Shown: positions 1 to 7,103 of the stretch, piece after piece | Position numbering within the stretch: position 1 is the stretch's first letter | Layout of the letters: every line of letters starts with the position of its first letter | Assembly (NCBI GenBank): GCA_039796575.1 | Contig: JBDKJP010000101.1 | Coordinates: forward strand, 1-64,000 | Length of the DNA: 64,000 nucleotides | Source of the DNA: UBA668 sp039796575 | Lineage (GTDB): Bacteria; Actinomycetota; Acidimicrobiia; Acidimicrobiales; Ilumatobacteraceae | Direction: 5' to 3' | Translations under genes and position numbers: made by a program | Notes under the pieces: model-generated | Database searches by the model: none | Told to the model about the DNA's origin: nothing | Seen by the model: the letters and a program-made list of their open reading frames with translations, nothing else

Positions 1-117
1 TCAGCGTGAGCCAGCAGGGCACGACCCACCAAGCGCACACCGCCACCCGAACCGAACCCGCGACCACGGGCCAGACCTCCGCGTGCCTACACGCCCCTTG
101 ACAAACCCACGGCCAAC
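1..117. other. window edge, no gene supported
   Basis: I see no convincing coding frame, promoter or terminator here. It may be the end of a gene cut off by the window edge or spacer downstream of the minus-strand gene that stops at 118. Confidence 0.4.
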
Positions 118-849
118 TCAGGCCCCGCCGAGGCGGAGCCAGTCGGCAGCGACGTCGGCGTCGCCGTGCACCGAGATGGCCTCGGTCGGCCGTCCCCACA
201 GCGTCAACAGCAGCGCTTCGGCGGAGCCGTGCAACTCGGTCGGCACATCGGCGTCGGGCGCGAGCACCACCGGGAGCCCGGTGCTGCCGTCGACGGCCCA
301 GCGGTGGCCGGTGTCGGTGGCGACCACGGCGAGGCGGGTGCCCGGCGTGGCGCGCTGCTCGCGGAGCAGCATGCGCGGCAGCATCACCGTCCAGTACTCG
401 TCGACGCCGTCGGCCGCGAACTCGGCCTCGATGCGCGGTGTCATGCCGACCGCTCGTTGCGCGTCCCAGCGGTGCACCGACGCCTCCTGGGCCTGACGTC
501 GACGCCACAACCCTGCCAGCTTCGGCTCGACCGGAAACGGGTGCCAGGTCGGTGCGTCGGGGTCGAGCGATGCGAGCGCGTCGAGCAGTGCGTCACTCCC
601 CTGCCGCAGCCACGGCAGGAGCCGGCTGTCGACCTCGGTGGGCGGTGGCGGCACGGCGCCGGTCGCGGGTGCCGCGCCGGTCGCGAGTGCGGCCAGCACC
701 CAGCGGTGCACGCCACCGAGGTGGGCGCCGAGTGCGGCCACGTCCCAACCAGGGCAGCCGGCGATCGGTTCGTCGAGCGGACCGGTCGCGACGGCATCGA
801 TGAACTGGTCGAGGTCGTCCGCCAGGAGCGCGAGATGGTCGAGGCTCAT
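118..849 (-). CDS. maleylpyruvate isomerase-family (mycothiol-dependent type, DinB-like) protein
   Basis: The 243-residue protein looks like the MDMPI/DinB-like four-helix metalloenzymes that in actinobacteria use mycothiol as cofactor. An N-terminal segment has GCPGW at 31-35 with His43 and His48. An E-x3-H pair (Glu122, His126) matches the metal-binding pair known from the Corynebacterium enzyme. The rest is a C-terminal sterol-carrier-like part, normal for the family. The ATG at 849 is chosen because a TATGGT hexamer lies eight bases upstream. It is divergent from the threonine aldolase gene. The substrate cannot be told; many family members are not true maleylpyruvate isomerases. Confidence 0.85.
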   Translation of the reverse strand: MSLDHLALLADDLDQFIDAVATGPLDEPIAGCPGWDVAALGAHLGGVHRWVLAALATGAAPATGAVPPPPTEVDSRLLPWLRQGSDALLDALASLDPDAPTWHPFPVEPKLAGLWRRRQAQEASVHRWDAQRAVGMTPRIEAEFAADGVDEYWTVMLPRMLLREQRATPGTRLAVVATDTGHRWAVDGSTGLPVVLAPDADVPTELHGSAEALLLTLWGRPTEAISVHGDADVAADWLRLGGA

Positions 850-857
850 GGAGCGGA

Positions 858-863
858 ACCATA
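858..863 (-). promoter_or_regulatory. leaderless-type -10 (TATGGT) of the MDMPI-like gene
   Basis: On the minus strand TATGGT is followed by eight bases and the ATG at 849, matching the recurrent TANNNT-N6-8-start arrangement of this window. Confidence 0.45.
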
Positions 864-882
864 CGCCCGGCAGAATGGACGG

Positions 883-1950
883 ATGCCCGTGAATTCGTCG
901 TCCATGCCGCCCGCGCCCGAGTGCGCCTTCGCCAGTGACAACGCGGCGGGCGCCCACCCGGCGGTGCTCGAGGCCGTGATGGCGGCCAACGCCGGCCACG
1001 CGCTCGCGTACGGCAGCGACCGCTGGACCGAGGAGGCCACGGCCCGTCTGCGCGACCTGTTCGGTGGCGACACGCAGGCGTTCCTCGCGTTCAACGGCAC
1101 GGGTGCGAACGTGATGGCGTTGGCCACCATGGTGCAGCCGGCCGACTGCGTGGTGTGCAGCAACTGGGCCCACATCGCGGTCGACGAGGCGGGCGCACCC
1201 GAGCGGGCCCTCGGCGCGAAGTTGCTCACCCAACCGTGCGACGACGCGAAGCTCCGCCCCGAGCAGTTGCGCGACCTCGCCCACCTCCAGGGCGTGCAGC
1301 ACCACGCGCAGCCCGGTGTGGTGAGCATCACGCAGAGCACCGAGCTCGGCACGCTGTACTCCCCCGACGAGGTGGCGGCGCTCTGCGACACGGCGCACTC
1401 GATGGGCATGCTCGTGCACCTCGACGGGGCGCGCATCGCCAATGCGACCGCCGCACTCGGCGGCACGGTGGCCGCGCTCCGGTCGTTCACCGTCGATGCC
1501 GGTGTCGACGTGGTGAGCTTCGGCGGTACGAAGCCCGGCGCGCTCGCCGCCGAGGCGGTGGTGTACCTGAACCCCGCGCTCGCGAAGCGCGCGATGTACG
1601 TGCGCAAGCAGGTGAACCAGTTGCCGTCGAAGATGCGGTTCGTCGCTGCGCAGTTCAACGCACTGCTGCACGACGACCTCTGGATCCGCCTCGCGCAGCA
1701 GTCGAACGCGATGGCCACGCTGCTGTACGAGCGCACCCGCGACATCCCGGGTGTCACGTACGACGGCCCTCCGGCGGTCAACAGCCTGTTCCCGTGCCTG
1801 CCCGCCGAGGCCATCGAGCCGCTGCGCGAGTGGTGCTTCTTCTGGGACTGGGACGTCTCGCGTCGTCAGGTTCGCTGGATGACCGCCTGGGACACCACCG
1901 AGGCCGACATCGAGCGGTTCGCCGCGGGGCTGCGCCACCTCCTTGCGTGA
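883..1950 (+). CDS. low-specificity L-threonine aldolase family protein
   Basis: The 355-residue PLP enzyme belongs to the beta-eliminating lyase/threonine aldolase family, which cleaves L-threonine or allo-threonine to glycine and acetaldehyde. FASDN at 16-20 is the usual start of the fold. HLDGARIANA (179-188) carries the Asp and Arg that hold the pyridine ring and substrate. Lys217 in SFGGTKPGA is the predicted Schiff-base lysine; this FGGTK form is typical of the Pseudomonas-type branch. In-frame starts are at 883 and 904. I use 883, but 904 (seven residues later) is possible because conserved sequence begins only after it. The gene is divergent from its left neighbour with about 30 bases between. 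Confidence 0.9.
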   Translation: MPVNSSSMPPAPECAFASDNAAGAHPAVLEAVMAANAGHALAYGSDRWTEEATARLRDLFGGDTQAFLAFNGTGANVMALATMVQPADCVVCSNWAHIAVDEAGAPERALGAKLLTQPCDDAKLRPEQLRDLAHLQGVQHHAQPGVVSITQSTELGTLYSPDEVAALCDTAHSMGMLVHLDGARIANATAALGGTVAALRSFTVDAGVDVVSFGGTKPGALAAEAVVYLNPALAKRAMYVRKQVNQLPSKMRFVAAQFNALLHDDLWIRLAQQSNAMATLLYERTRDIPGVTYDGPPAVNSLFPCLPAEAIEPLREWCFFWDWDVSRRQVRWMTAWDTTEADIERFAAGLRHLLA

Positions 1951-1993
1951 CGGTCGCGTGAACGGTTGGCGCGAAATGGCAGGTCACGACCTA

Positions 1994-2047
1994 TCGACAG
2001 CGGCACCACTTTCGTCGTAGAGTAGGCGCTACTTGCTCACAGCAAGT
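1994..2047 (+). promoter_or_regulatory. whiB promoter region with two inverted repeats
   Basis: A possible -35 TCGACA (1994-1999) and -10 TAGAGT (2018-2023) are 18 bases apart. Over and just after the -10 lie AGTAG-GCG-CTACT (2021-2033) and the perfect ACTTGCT-CAC-AGCAAGT (2031-2047). Their position fits an operator for a dimeric regulator, possibly WhiB itself or a partner. The promoter assignment is weak; the repeats are exact. Confidence 0.4.
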
Positions 2048-2078
2048 ATTTCGCACGCCTGACGGACGAGGGGGTTCC

Positions 2079-2384
2079 ATGGCAGCGGTCGATGTGGTTT
2101 TTCATCGCTCGTTCACCGACGATCGTTGGATGAATGCTGCGGCCTGCAAGGGGCTGACGCATCTCTTCTTCCCGCCGCCGGCGGAACGGCCGCAGGCCCG
2201 TGACCGGCGCGAAGCCACGGCGAAGGCCGTGTGCGGATCCTGCACCGTGAACAGCACCTGCCGTGAGTTCGCCCGCACGAACCACGAGTACGGGTACTGG
2301 GGTGGCGAGAGCGAGGACGAACGGCACGCAGCCGGGTTCCGCCTCATCGCGCCCATCGGTGTGCGCGCCCGCAACGTCGGCTGA
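2079..2384 (+). CDS. WhiB-family iron-sulfur transcriptional regulator
   Basis: The 101-residue protein has the four WhiB cysteines Cys23, Cys52, Cys55 and Cys61 (C-x2-C-x5-C core), which bind a 4Fe-4S cluster, followed by the GYWGG turn (72-76) that contacts the sigma factor. It ends in a short basic tail (VRARN) that would bind DNA. WhiB proteins act with the primary sigma factor, but the subclass cannot be assigned. GAGGGGG ends four bases before the ATG and fixes the start, so this gene has a leader, unlike many neighbours. The preceding inverted repeats suggest regulation. Confidence 0.93.
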   Translation: MAAVDVVFHRSFTDDRWMNAAACKGLTHLFFPPPAERPQARDRREATAKAVCGSCTVNSTCREFARTNHEYGYWGGESEDERHAAGFRLIAPIGVRARNVG

Positions 2385-2395
2385 GCACTCCGCCC

Positions 2396-2420
2396 GCACA
2401 CCCGCCCGTGTGCCTACGAT
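2396..2420 (+). promoter_or_regulatory. hairpin after whiB and leaderless -10 of the next gene
   Basis: GCACAC-N6-GTGTGC (2396-2413) forms a short hairpin just after the whiB stop and may weakly terminate. It is followed by TACGAT (2415-2420), seven bases before the GTG at 2428, the local leaderless promoter pattern. Confidence 0.4.
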
Positions 2421-2427
2421 CGTCGGC

Positions 2428-3480
2428 GTGACCGAGTCGTACGCGCACCGCACCGCCATCGCCGCCGCCTGGGCGGCGTACGGCGACCCGCGCACCATCG
2501 TCCGCGTCGACGAGGTGAGCGCCGACGTGTCGACGAACCGCGTCTACCGCCTGCACCTCGACGACGGGTTCACGCTCGTCGGCAAGGTCTCGTCGTACGG
2601 TTCGTACTTCCTGTTCTACGAGGACCACGACCGGCTCAGCCGCTGCGCCGACCTGTTGCACGCCACCCGCTTCTCGGGGATGTTGGCCGACATCTGGCGC
2701 AAGGACGGCCGCCTGTTCACCTGGTACGACCAGCACATGTGGGCGGTGTTCTACGACGACGTGCCACGGCGCGACGCACTCCCCCGTGTGCTGTCGGTGC
2801 CGCAGGTGCGCAACCTCGCCACCGAGATCGCCGAGTTCCACGTGGCCTGCACCGACATCGCGCCGCGCATCCCGGCCGGTTCGAAGACCATCAAGAGCGA
2901 CGCCATCCATCTGCTCGACCTGCTCGAGAGCCCGTTCGCGCCGCGCAACTTCGACCTCCCTCCCGAGAGCATCGGGGTGTTGTGGAGGCACACACACCGG
3001 TTCCTCGAGCAGCTCATCGCGGTGGGGTACGACGAGTGGCCGAAGATCCCGGTGCTCATCGACTGGAACCTCGGCAACTTCTCGGTGGCCACCGCCGACG
3101 ACGGTGCGTTCCGTCTGTTCAGCAGGTGGGACTACGACTGGTTCCGCATCGAGCCGCGGCTGCTCGACTTCTACTTCCTGTCGCGCGTGTCGTCGAAGAC
3201 CGGCGATCGCACGCGCTTCACGTACGGCCCGCACACGTTGGTCGAGCCGACGTTCCTGGAGTTCCTGCGCGCCTACCGGTCGGTGTTCCCGATGAGCGAC
3301 GAGGAAGTGATGTTCCTGCCCGAGGTGTACCGGTTCTTCATCCTCAACTACGTCGTGCGCGAGGGCGCCCGGTTCTTCCGGCCCGATCTGTGCACGAAGT
3401 TTCGCAGCGATGCCGTGCGCACGTACCTGCCCGCGCTCGACCGGCTCGACACCAGTCCCCTGCGCACCACCGCACCATGA
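2428..3480 (+). CDS. phosphotransferase (APH/kinase-like fold) protein
   Basis: This 350-residue protein resembles aminoglycoside phosphotransferase-like kinases. Lys53 in LVGKV is a candidate ATP-binding lysine. DWNLGN (212-217) sits where the catalytic loop HxDxxxxN is expected, and WDYDW (234-238) where the metal-binding Asp of the IDF/IDW motif lies. The loop lacks the usual His two residues before the Asp and is shortened, so activity is uncertain. The GTG at 2428 is chosen from the upstream TACGAT-N7 element. Its last four bases overlap the next start (ATGA), so the two are translationally coupled. The substrate is unknown; it could modify a sugar, choline-like compound or antibiotic. 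Confidence 0.75.
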   Translation: MTESYAHRTAIAAAWAAYGDPRTIVRVDEVSADVSTNRVYRLHLDDGFTLVGKVSSYGSYFLFYEDHDRLSRCADLLHATRFSGMLADIWRKDGRLFTWYDQHMWAVFYDDVPRRDALPRVLSVPQVRNLATEIAEFHVACTDIAPRIPAGSKTIKSDAIHLLDLLESPFAPRNFDLPPESIGVLWRHTHRFLEQLIAVGYDEWPKIPVLIDWNLGNFSVATADDGAFRLFSRWDYDWFRIEPRLLDFYFLSRVSSKTGDRTRFTYGPHTLVEPTFLEFLRAYRSVFPMSDEEVMFLPEVYRFFILNYVVREGARFFRPDLCTKFRSDAVRTYLPALDRLDTSPLRTTAP

Positions 3481-4052
3481 GCGTGTGGCCGGCGCTGGGT
3501 GCGCCCGAACGCGTCGACGCACCGCACGGGATGACGTTCGCGGCGCTCACACCAGCCGCGGTGGAGCCCGACTTCGCCGCCGTGATGCGCGACATCCCGA
3601 TGTTGCGCGACTGGAGCGGCCAGGACTGGCCCTCCCCCGAGTTCACCATCGCCGAGAACCTCGCCGACCTCGAACGCCATCACCGCGAGCAGCAGGAGGG
3701 CGTGGCCCTCACGTACAGCGTGCTGCTCGACGGCACGGTGCAGGGCTGCATCTACGTGCACCCCGGTGCGCAGGCCCTCGCCACCCGCGACGTCACACTG
3801 CATCCACCGTTCTGGTGGGGCGAGCGCGACGCCGTGGTGCGCGGATGGGCCCACGACCTCGCGGCCGACGCGCTCATCGACGCGTCGTTCGCGCTGCTGC
3901 GCGGTCCGCAGTTCTCGTTCGGCCGTGTGTGGTGGCAGACCAACACGCGGTGCACCGATCAGTTGGTCGCGTGCGAGCGGCTGGGCCTCACGGAGGTGCA
4001 CGCGTGCGACGGCCCCACTGGCACGTGGGTCGCCTGCGCCGTGCCAGAGTGA
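3477..4052 (+). CDS. GNAT-like acetyltransferase
   Basis: The 191-residue protein has the layout of a GNAT N-acetyltransferase: an N-terminal substrate region, a central strand YSVLLDGTVQGCIYVHP (about 79-95), and a C-terminal part with Trp-rich FGRVWWQTNTRC and LGLTEVHACDG. The classical acetyl-CoA loop (Q/RxxGxG/A) is not clear, so it may be a divergent or inactive member. It overlaps the kinase-like gene by four bases (ATGA) and likely acts on the same or a related substrate. Recognition is by overall pattern only. Confidence 0.65.
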   Translation: MSVWPALGAPERVDAPHGMTFAALTPAAVEPDFAAVMRDIPMLRDWSGQDWPSPEFTIAENLADLERHHREQQEGVALTYSVLLDGTVQGCIYVHPGAQALATRDVTLHPPFWWGERDAVVRGWAHDLAADALIDASFALLRGPQFSFGRVWWQTNTRCTDQLVACERLGLTEVHACDGPTGTWVACAVPE

Positions 4053-4056
4053 GCCC

Positions 4057-4875
4057 GTGGACTACACGCAGATCTCCGTCACCCGCGAGGGCACCGTCGC
4101 CGTCATCACGCTGAACCGCCCCGACAAGTTGAACGCGTGGACCCCGCGCATGGCCGAGGAGCAGGTGCACGCCGTCCAGGCGGCGAACGACGACCCGTCG
4201 ATCGGTGCCGTCGTGATGACCGGCGCAGGCCGCGGCTTCTGTGCCGGCGCCGACATGGAGGCGACGTTCCAGACCCGCATCTCCGGCACCGATCCGGGCA
4301 ACGACACCGCGGGCGGCGTGGGCGGCATGCCGAAGGGTCTCGACTGGGTGTCGTTCCTGCGGGCCAGCAAACCAATCGTGTGCGCCGTCAACGGCGCCGC
4401 CGTGGGCATCGGCACCACGATGTGCCTCCCTGCCGACCAGATCATCGCCAGCACCAACGCCAAGTTCGGCATGTTCTTCATCAAGATGGGGCTCGTGCCC
4501 GAGCTGGCGAGCACCGCGCTGCTCACGGCCCGCGTCGGCTTCGGCATGGCGAACGACCTGTGCCTGTCGGGCCGCCTCGTCAACGGCGAGGAGGCCCACG
4601 ACATCGGTCTCGCCGACCGCCTCACCGAGCCCGACGCGCTGGTGCCGACGGCCATCGAGGTGGCGCGCAGCTATGCCGCGAACCCCGATCGTCAGCTGCG
4701 CATGACGAAGCATCTCCTCACCGAGAACCTCGGTGAGAGCGACCTGTGGGCGGCGCAGCAGCGCGAGATGGTGCTGCTCTCGGAGTGCTGGACGACGGCC
4801 GAGCACAAGGAGGCCGTCGCCGCGTTCCTCGAGAAGCGGCCGCCCGTGTTCCGTCCCGCGGCGCTGGAGGGCTGA
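4057..4875 (+). CDS. enoyl-CoA hydratase/isomerase family protein (crotonase 1)
   Basis: This 272-residue crotonase-fold enzyme acts on acyl-CoA thioesters. FCAGAD (61-66) and NGAAVGIG (112-119) form the two halves of the oxyanion hole, and LVPE (146-149) places a Glu at a position often used as catalytic acid or base. The end KRPPVF matches the C-terminal helix of the family. It starts with GTG four bases after the GNAT stop, so it belongs to the 2428-5750 operon. Whether it hydrates enoyl-CoA or isomerises 3-enoyl-CoA cannot be decided. Confidence 0.92.
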   Translation: MDYTQISVTREGTVAVITLNRPDKLNAWTPRMAEEQVHAVQAANDDPSIGAVVMTGAGRGFCAGADMEATFQTRISGTDPGNDTAGGVGGMPKGLDWVSFLRASKPIVCAVNGAAVGIGTTMCLPADQIIASTNAKFGMFFIKMGLVPELASTALLTARVGFGMANDLCLSGRLVNGEEAHDIGLADRLTEPDALVPTAIEVARSYAANPDRQLRMTKHLLTENLGESDLWAAQQREMVLLSECWTTAEHKEAVAAFLEKRPPVFRPAALEG

Positions 4876-4877
4876 CG

Positions 4878-5750
4878 ATGCTCGACGTGTGCGTGGTGGG
4901 CAGCGCGAACCTCGACCTGGTGGCCACGGTGCAGCGGCTGCCCGGGCCGGGCGAGACGGTGCCGAGCGGCTCGTACGCCGAGTACCCCGGTGGCAAGGGC
5001 CTCAACCAGGTGGTGGCCGCGGCGCGAGCCGGCGCGACGACGGCGTTCGTCGGTGCGGTGGGTCACGACACCGCGGGCGAGATGCTGCTCGGCGTGCTGC
5101 ACGACGACGCGATCGACACCCGTCACGTGCACGCGGTGGCCGAGCCGACCGGGCGTGCGTTGATCTTCGTGTCCGACGAGGGCGAGAACTGCATCGTCGT
5201 CGTCGCCGGCGCGAACGACACCGTTCGCGCCGACACGGTGCCTGCGGCGAAGGTGTACCTCGCGCAGCTGGAGGTGCCGGTCGACGCGATCGAGCGGGCC
5301 TTCACGGCCGCCCGCGCTGCGGGTGCGCTGACGGTGCTGAACCCTGCGCCGGTGAAGCCGGTGCCCGAGTCGCTGCTCGCGCTGTGCGACATCGTGACGC
5401 CGAACGAGCACGAGGTGGAGCTGCTCGGCGGCGTGGAGCACCTCCGTTCGCTCGGTGCCCGTGCCGTCGTCGTGACCCAGGGCTCGCGCGGCGCGACGCT
5501 GCACACGGCCGAGGGCTCGCAGCACGTCGAGCCGTTCGCGGTGGCACCGGTCGACACCACCGGCGCGGGCGACTGCTTCTCGGGGTCGCTGTGCGCTCGG
5601 CTCGCGGCGGGCGACGACATGCCCACAGCGATGCAGTTCGCCGCTGCGGCCGCAGCGTTGTCGACCACCGTGCCCGGTGCCGTGCCGTCGATGCCGTACC
5701 GCTCGGCGATCGACCGCCTCGTCAGCGGCCGTCTCATCAGCGAAGGGTGA
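4878..5750 (+). CDS. rbsK: ribokinase (PfkB family)
   Basis: The 290-residue sugar kinase has the PfkB N-terminal glycine motif GGKGLNQ (38-44), where other ribokinases have GGKGANQ, NEHE (176-179) for magnesium, and DTTGAGDCFSG (226-236) with the catalytic base Asp232. The substrate is most likely D-ribose (to ribose-5-phosphate), but related sugars or nucleosides are possible. The ATG lies two bases after the crotonase stop. It overlaps convergent prmA by 14 bases, so no terminator fits between them. Confidence 0.88.
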   Translation: MLDVCVVGSANLDLVATVQRLPGPGETVPSGSYAEYPGGKGLNQVVAAARAGATTAFVGAVGHDTAGEMLLGVLHDDAIDTRHVHAVAEPTGRALIFVSDEGENCIVVVAGANDTVRADTVPAAKVYLAQLEVPVDAIERAFTAARAAGALTVLNPAPVKPVPESLLALCDIVTPNEHEVELLGGVEHLRSLGARAVVVTQGSRGATLHTAEGSQHVEPFAVAPVDTTGAGDCFSGSLCARLAAGDDMPTAMQFAAAAAALSTTVPGAVPSMPYRSAIDRLVSGRLISEG

Positions 5751-6519
5751 CGGCCGCCCACCCGTCGAGCACGTCGGTGTGCTCGGGCTGCAAGGGCGCC
5801 AGCGCGTCGAGCACATGCTGGTGGGCGTCGGCGAGGATGCCGCTCACCACCAGGGTGCCGCCCGGGGCGAGCACGCGCCGCAGGTGCGGCGCCAACGCCA
5901 CGAGCGCCGGGGCGAGGATGTTGGCGAGCACGAGGTCGTACTCCCCTTCCACCTCCTCGAGCGGTGTGGTGCTGACCTCCACGTGCACTCGGTTGGCGTG
6001 CGCGTTCTCGAGCGTCACCGGCACGGCTGCGGGCGCGATGTCGATGCCCACCGCCGATGCCGCGCCGAACACCATCGCGCCGATGGCGAGCACGCCCGAC
6101 CCGCAGCCGACGTCGAGCACACGGGTGTCGGGCCGCACCCAGCGCCGTGCGGCCACGAGCGTGAGTCGCGTGGTCGGATGGTCGCCCATCCCGAACGTGG
6201 AGCCGGGCTCGATGACCAGCACGGTGGTGCCGGGCTCGGGCGAGAACGGCACCCATGCCGGTTGCACGACGAGGTCGTGGTCGACCTGGATCGGTTCGGC
6301 GAACTGCCGCCACGTGTCGGCCACCGACGCGTCGACCTCGACGAAGCGAGCCGGCCACGGCAGTTCCGGTGCGTCGGTGTCGTCGCCGAGCGAGGTCCAG
6401 AGCTCGATCGAGCCGTCGTCGAGCGCACGTTCCTCGACCGCCACCACACCGAGACCCCACAGCGCGTCGGCGGCGAGCTCGGCCTCCTCGGCCGACACGG
6501 TGACGACGAACTGACGCAT
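5737..6519 (-). CDS. prmA: ribosomal protein L11 methyltransferase
   Basis: The 260-residue class I SAM methyltransferase has an N-terminal L11-recognition domain, then FGMGDHPTT (about 114-122, the PrmA form of the GTGTHPTT motif), the SAM loop LDVGCGSGVLAIGA and VLANILA, the NxLA-type motif of PrmA. It would trimethylate ribosomal protein L11 in the cytoplasm. Length is slightly below E. coli PrmA (293). Its ATG overlaps the stop of the upstream carbonic anhydrase-like gene (ATGA), so the two form an operon. The 3' end runs 14 bases into rbsK. Confidence 0.92.
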   Translation of the reverse strand: MRQFVVTVSAEEAELAADALWGLGVVAVEERALDDGSIELWTSLGDDTDAPELPWPARFVEVDASVADTWRQFAEPIQVDHDLVVQPAWVPFSPEPGTTVLVIEPGSTFGMGDHPTTRLTLVAARRWVRPDTRVLDVGCGSGVLAIGAMVFGAASAVGIDIAPAAVPVTLENAHANRVHVEVSTTPLEEVEGEYDLVLANILAPALVALAPHLRRVLAPGGTLVVSGILADAHQHVLDALAPLQPEHTDVLDGWAAVTLR

Positions 6520-7037
6520 CAGCCGATGCGCCGCAGCTCGGTCGGGTAGGTCTTCGCCCGCTGCACGTACGCGGCCTCGGCCTGCGCGATGAGCGCGGCG
6601 TTGGCGCGACCCTCCTTCACCACGGCAGGCGAGCCCACCGCCAACGCGCCGGCCGGCACGACCGTGTCGTTGAGCACCACCGAGTTGGCGGCCACGATGG
6701 CGCCCGAGTGCACCTGCACCCGGTGCAGCACGATGCTGCCGTTGCCGATGAGGCACCCGTCGTGCACGGTGCAGCCCTCGAGGTGGACGATGTGGCCGAT
6801 GGTGCAGCCCTCCCCCACCAACGTGGGCCACAGCGGTGTGGTGTGCAGCACCGAGTTGTCCTGGATGCTGGTGCGGGCACCGATGCGGATGTGGCCTTCG
6901 TCGCCGCGCAGCACGGCACCCGGCCAGATGCTGGCCAGCTCACCGATCTCGACGTCGCCGATGACCACCGCATCGGGATGCACGAACGCGGCGGGATGGA
7001 TGATGGGTTCCTTGTCACCGAGGGCGTAGATGGGCAC
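6519..7037 (-). CDS. gamma-carbonic anhydrase-like left-handed beta-helix protein
   Basis: The 172-residue hexapeptide-repeat protein begins with PIYALGDKEP and is of the YrdA/PaaY gamma-carbonic anhydrase type. Conserved Arg44 and Asp46 (LRGDEG) and Gln59/Asp60 are present. Expected zinc ligands are His65 and His82. Where the third His normally stands (LHGC) this protein has LEGC, with a His two residues earlier (His85), so metal binding may differ. The GTG start at 7037 follows TACCCT by six bases. It is coupled to prmA. Confidence 0.88.
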   Translation of the reverse strand: MPIYALGDKEPIIHPAAFVHPDAVVIGDVEIGELASIWPGAVLRGDEGHIRIGARTSIQDNSVLHTTPLWPTLVGEGCTIGHIVHLEGCTVHDGCLIGNGSIVLHRVQVHSGAIVAANSVVLNDTVVPAGALAVGSPAVVKEGRANAALIAQAEAAYVQRAKTYPTELRRIG

Positions 7038-7043
7038 GTGGCG

Positions 7044-7095
7044 AGGGTAGCGAGGGAATCGGCAGTGGAGCGAAGCCCCCTCCACCCGGTACCGT
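7044..7095. promoter_or_regulatory. divergent leaderless promoters
   Basis: On the minus strand TACCCT (7044-7049) lies six bases before the GTG at 7037. On the plus strand TACCGT (7090-7095) lies eight bases before the ATG at 7104. The 66-base gap therefore drives both genes without leaders. Confidence 0.5.
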
Positions 7096-7103
7096 GTTGG
7101 CCC

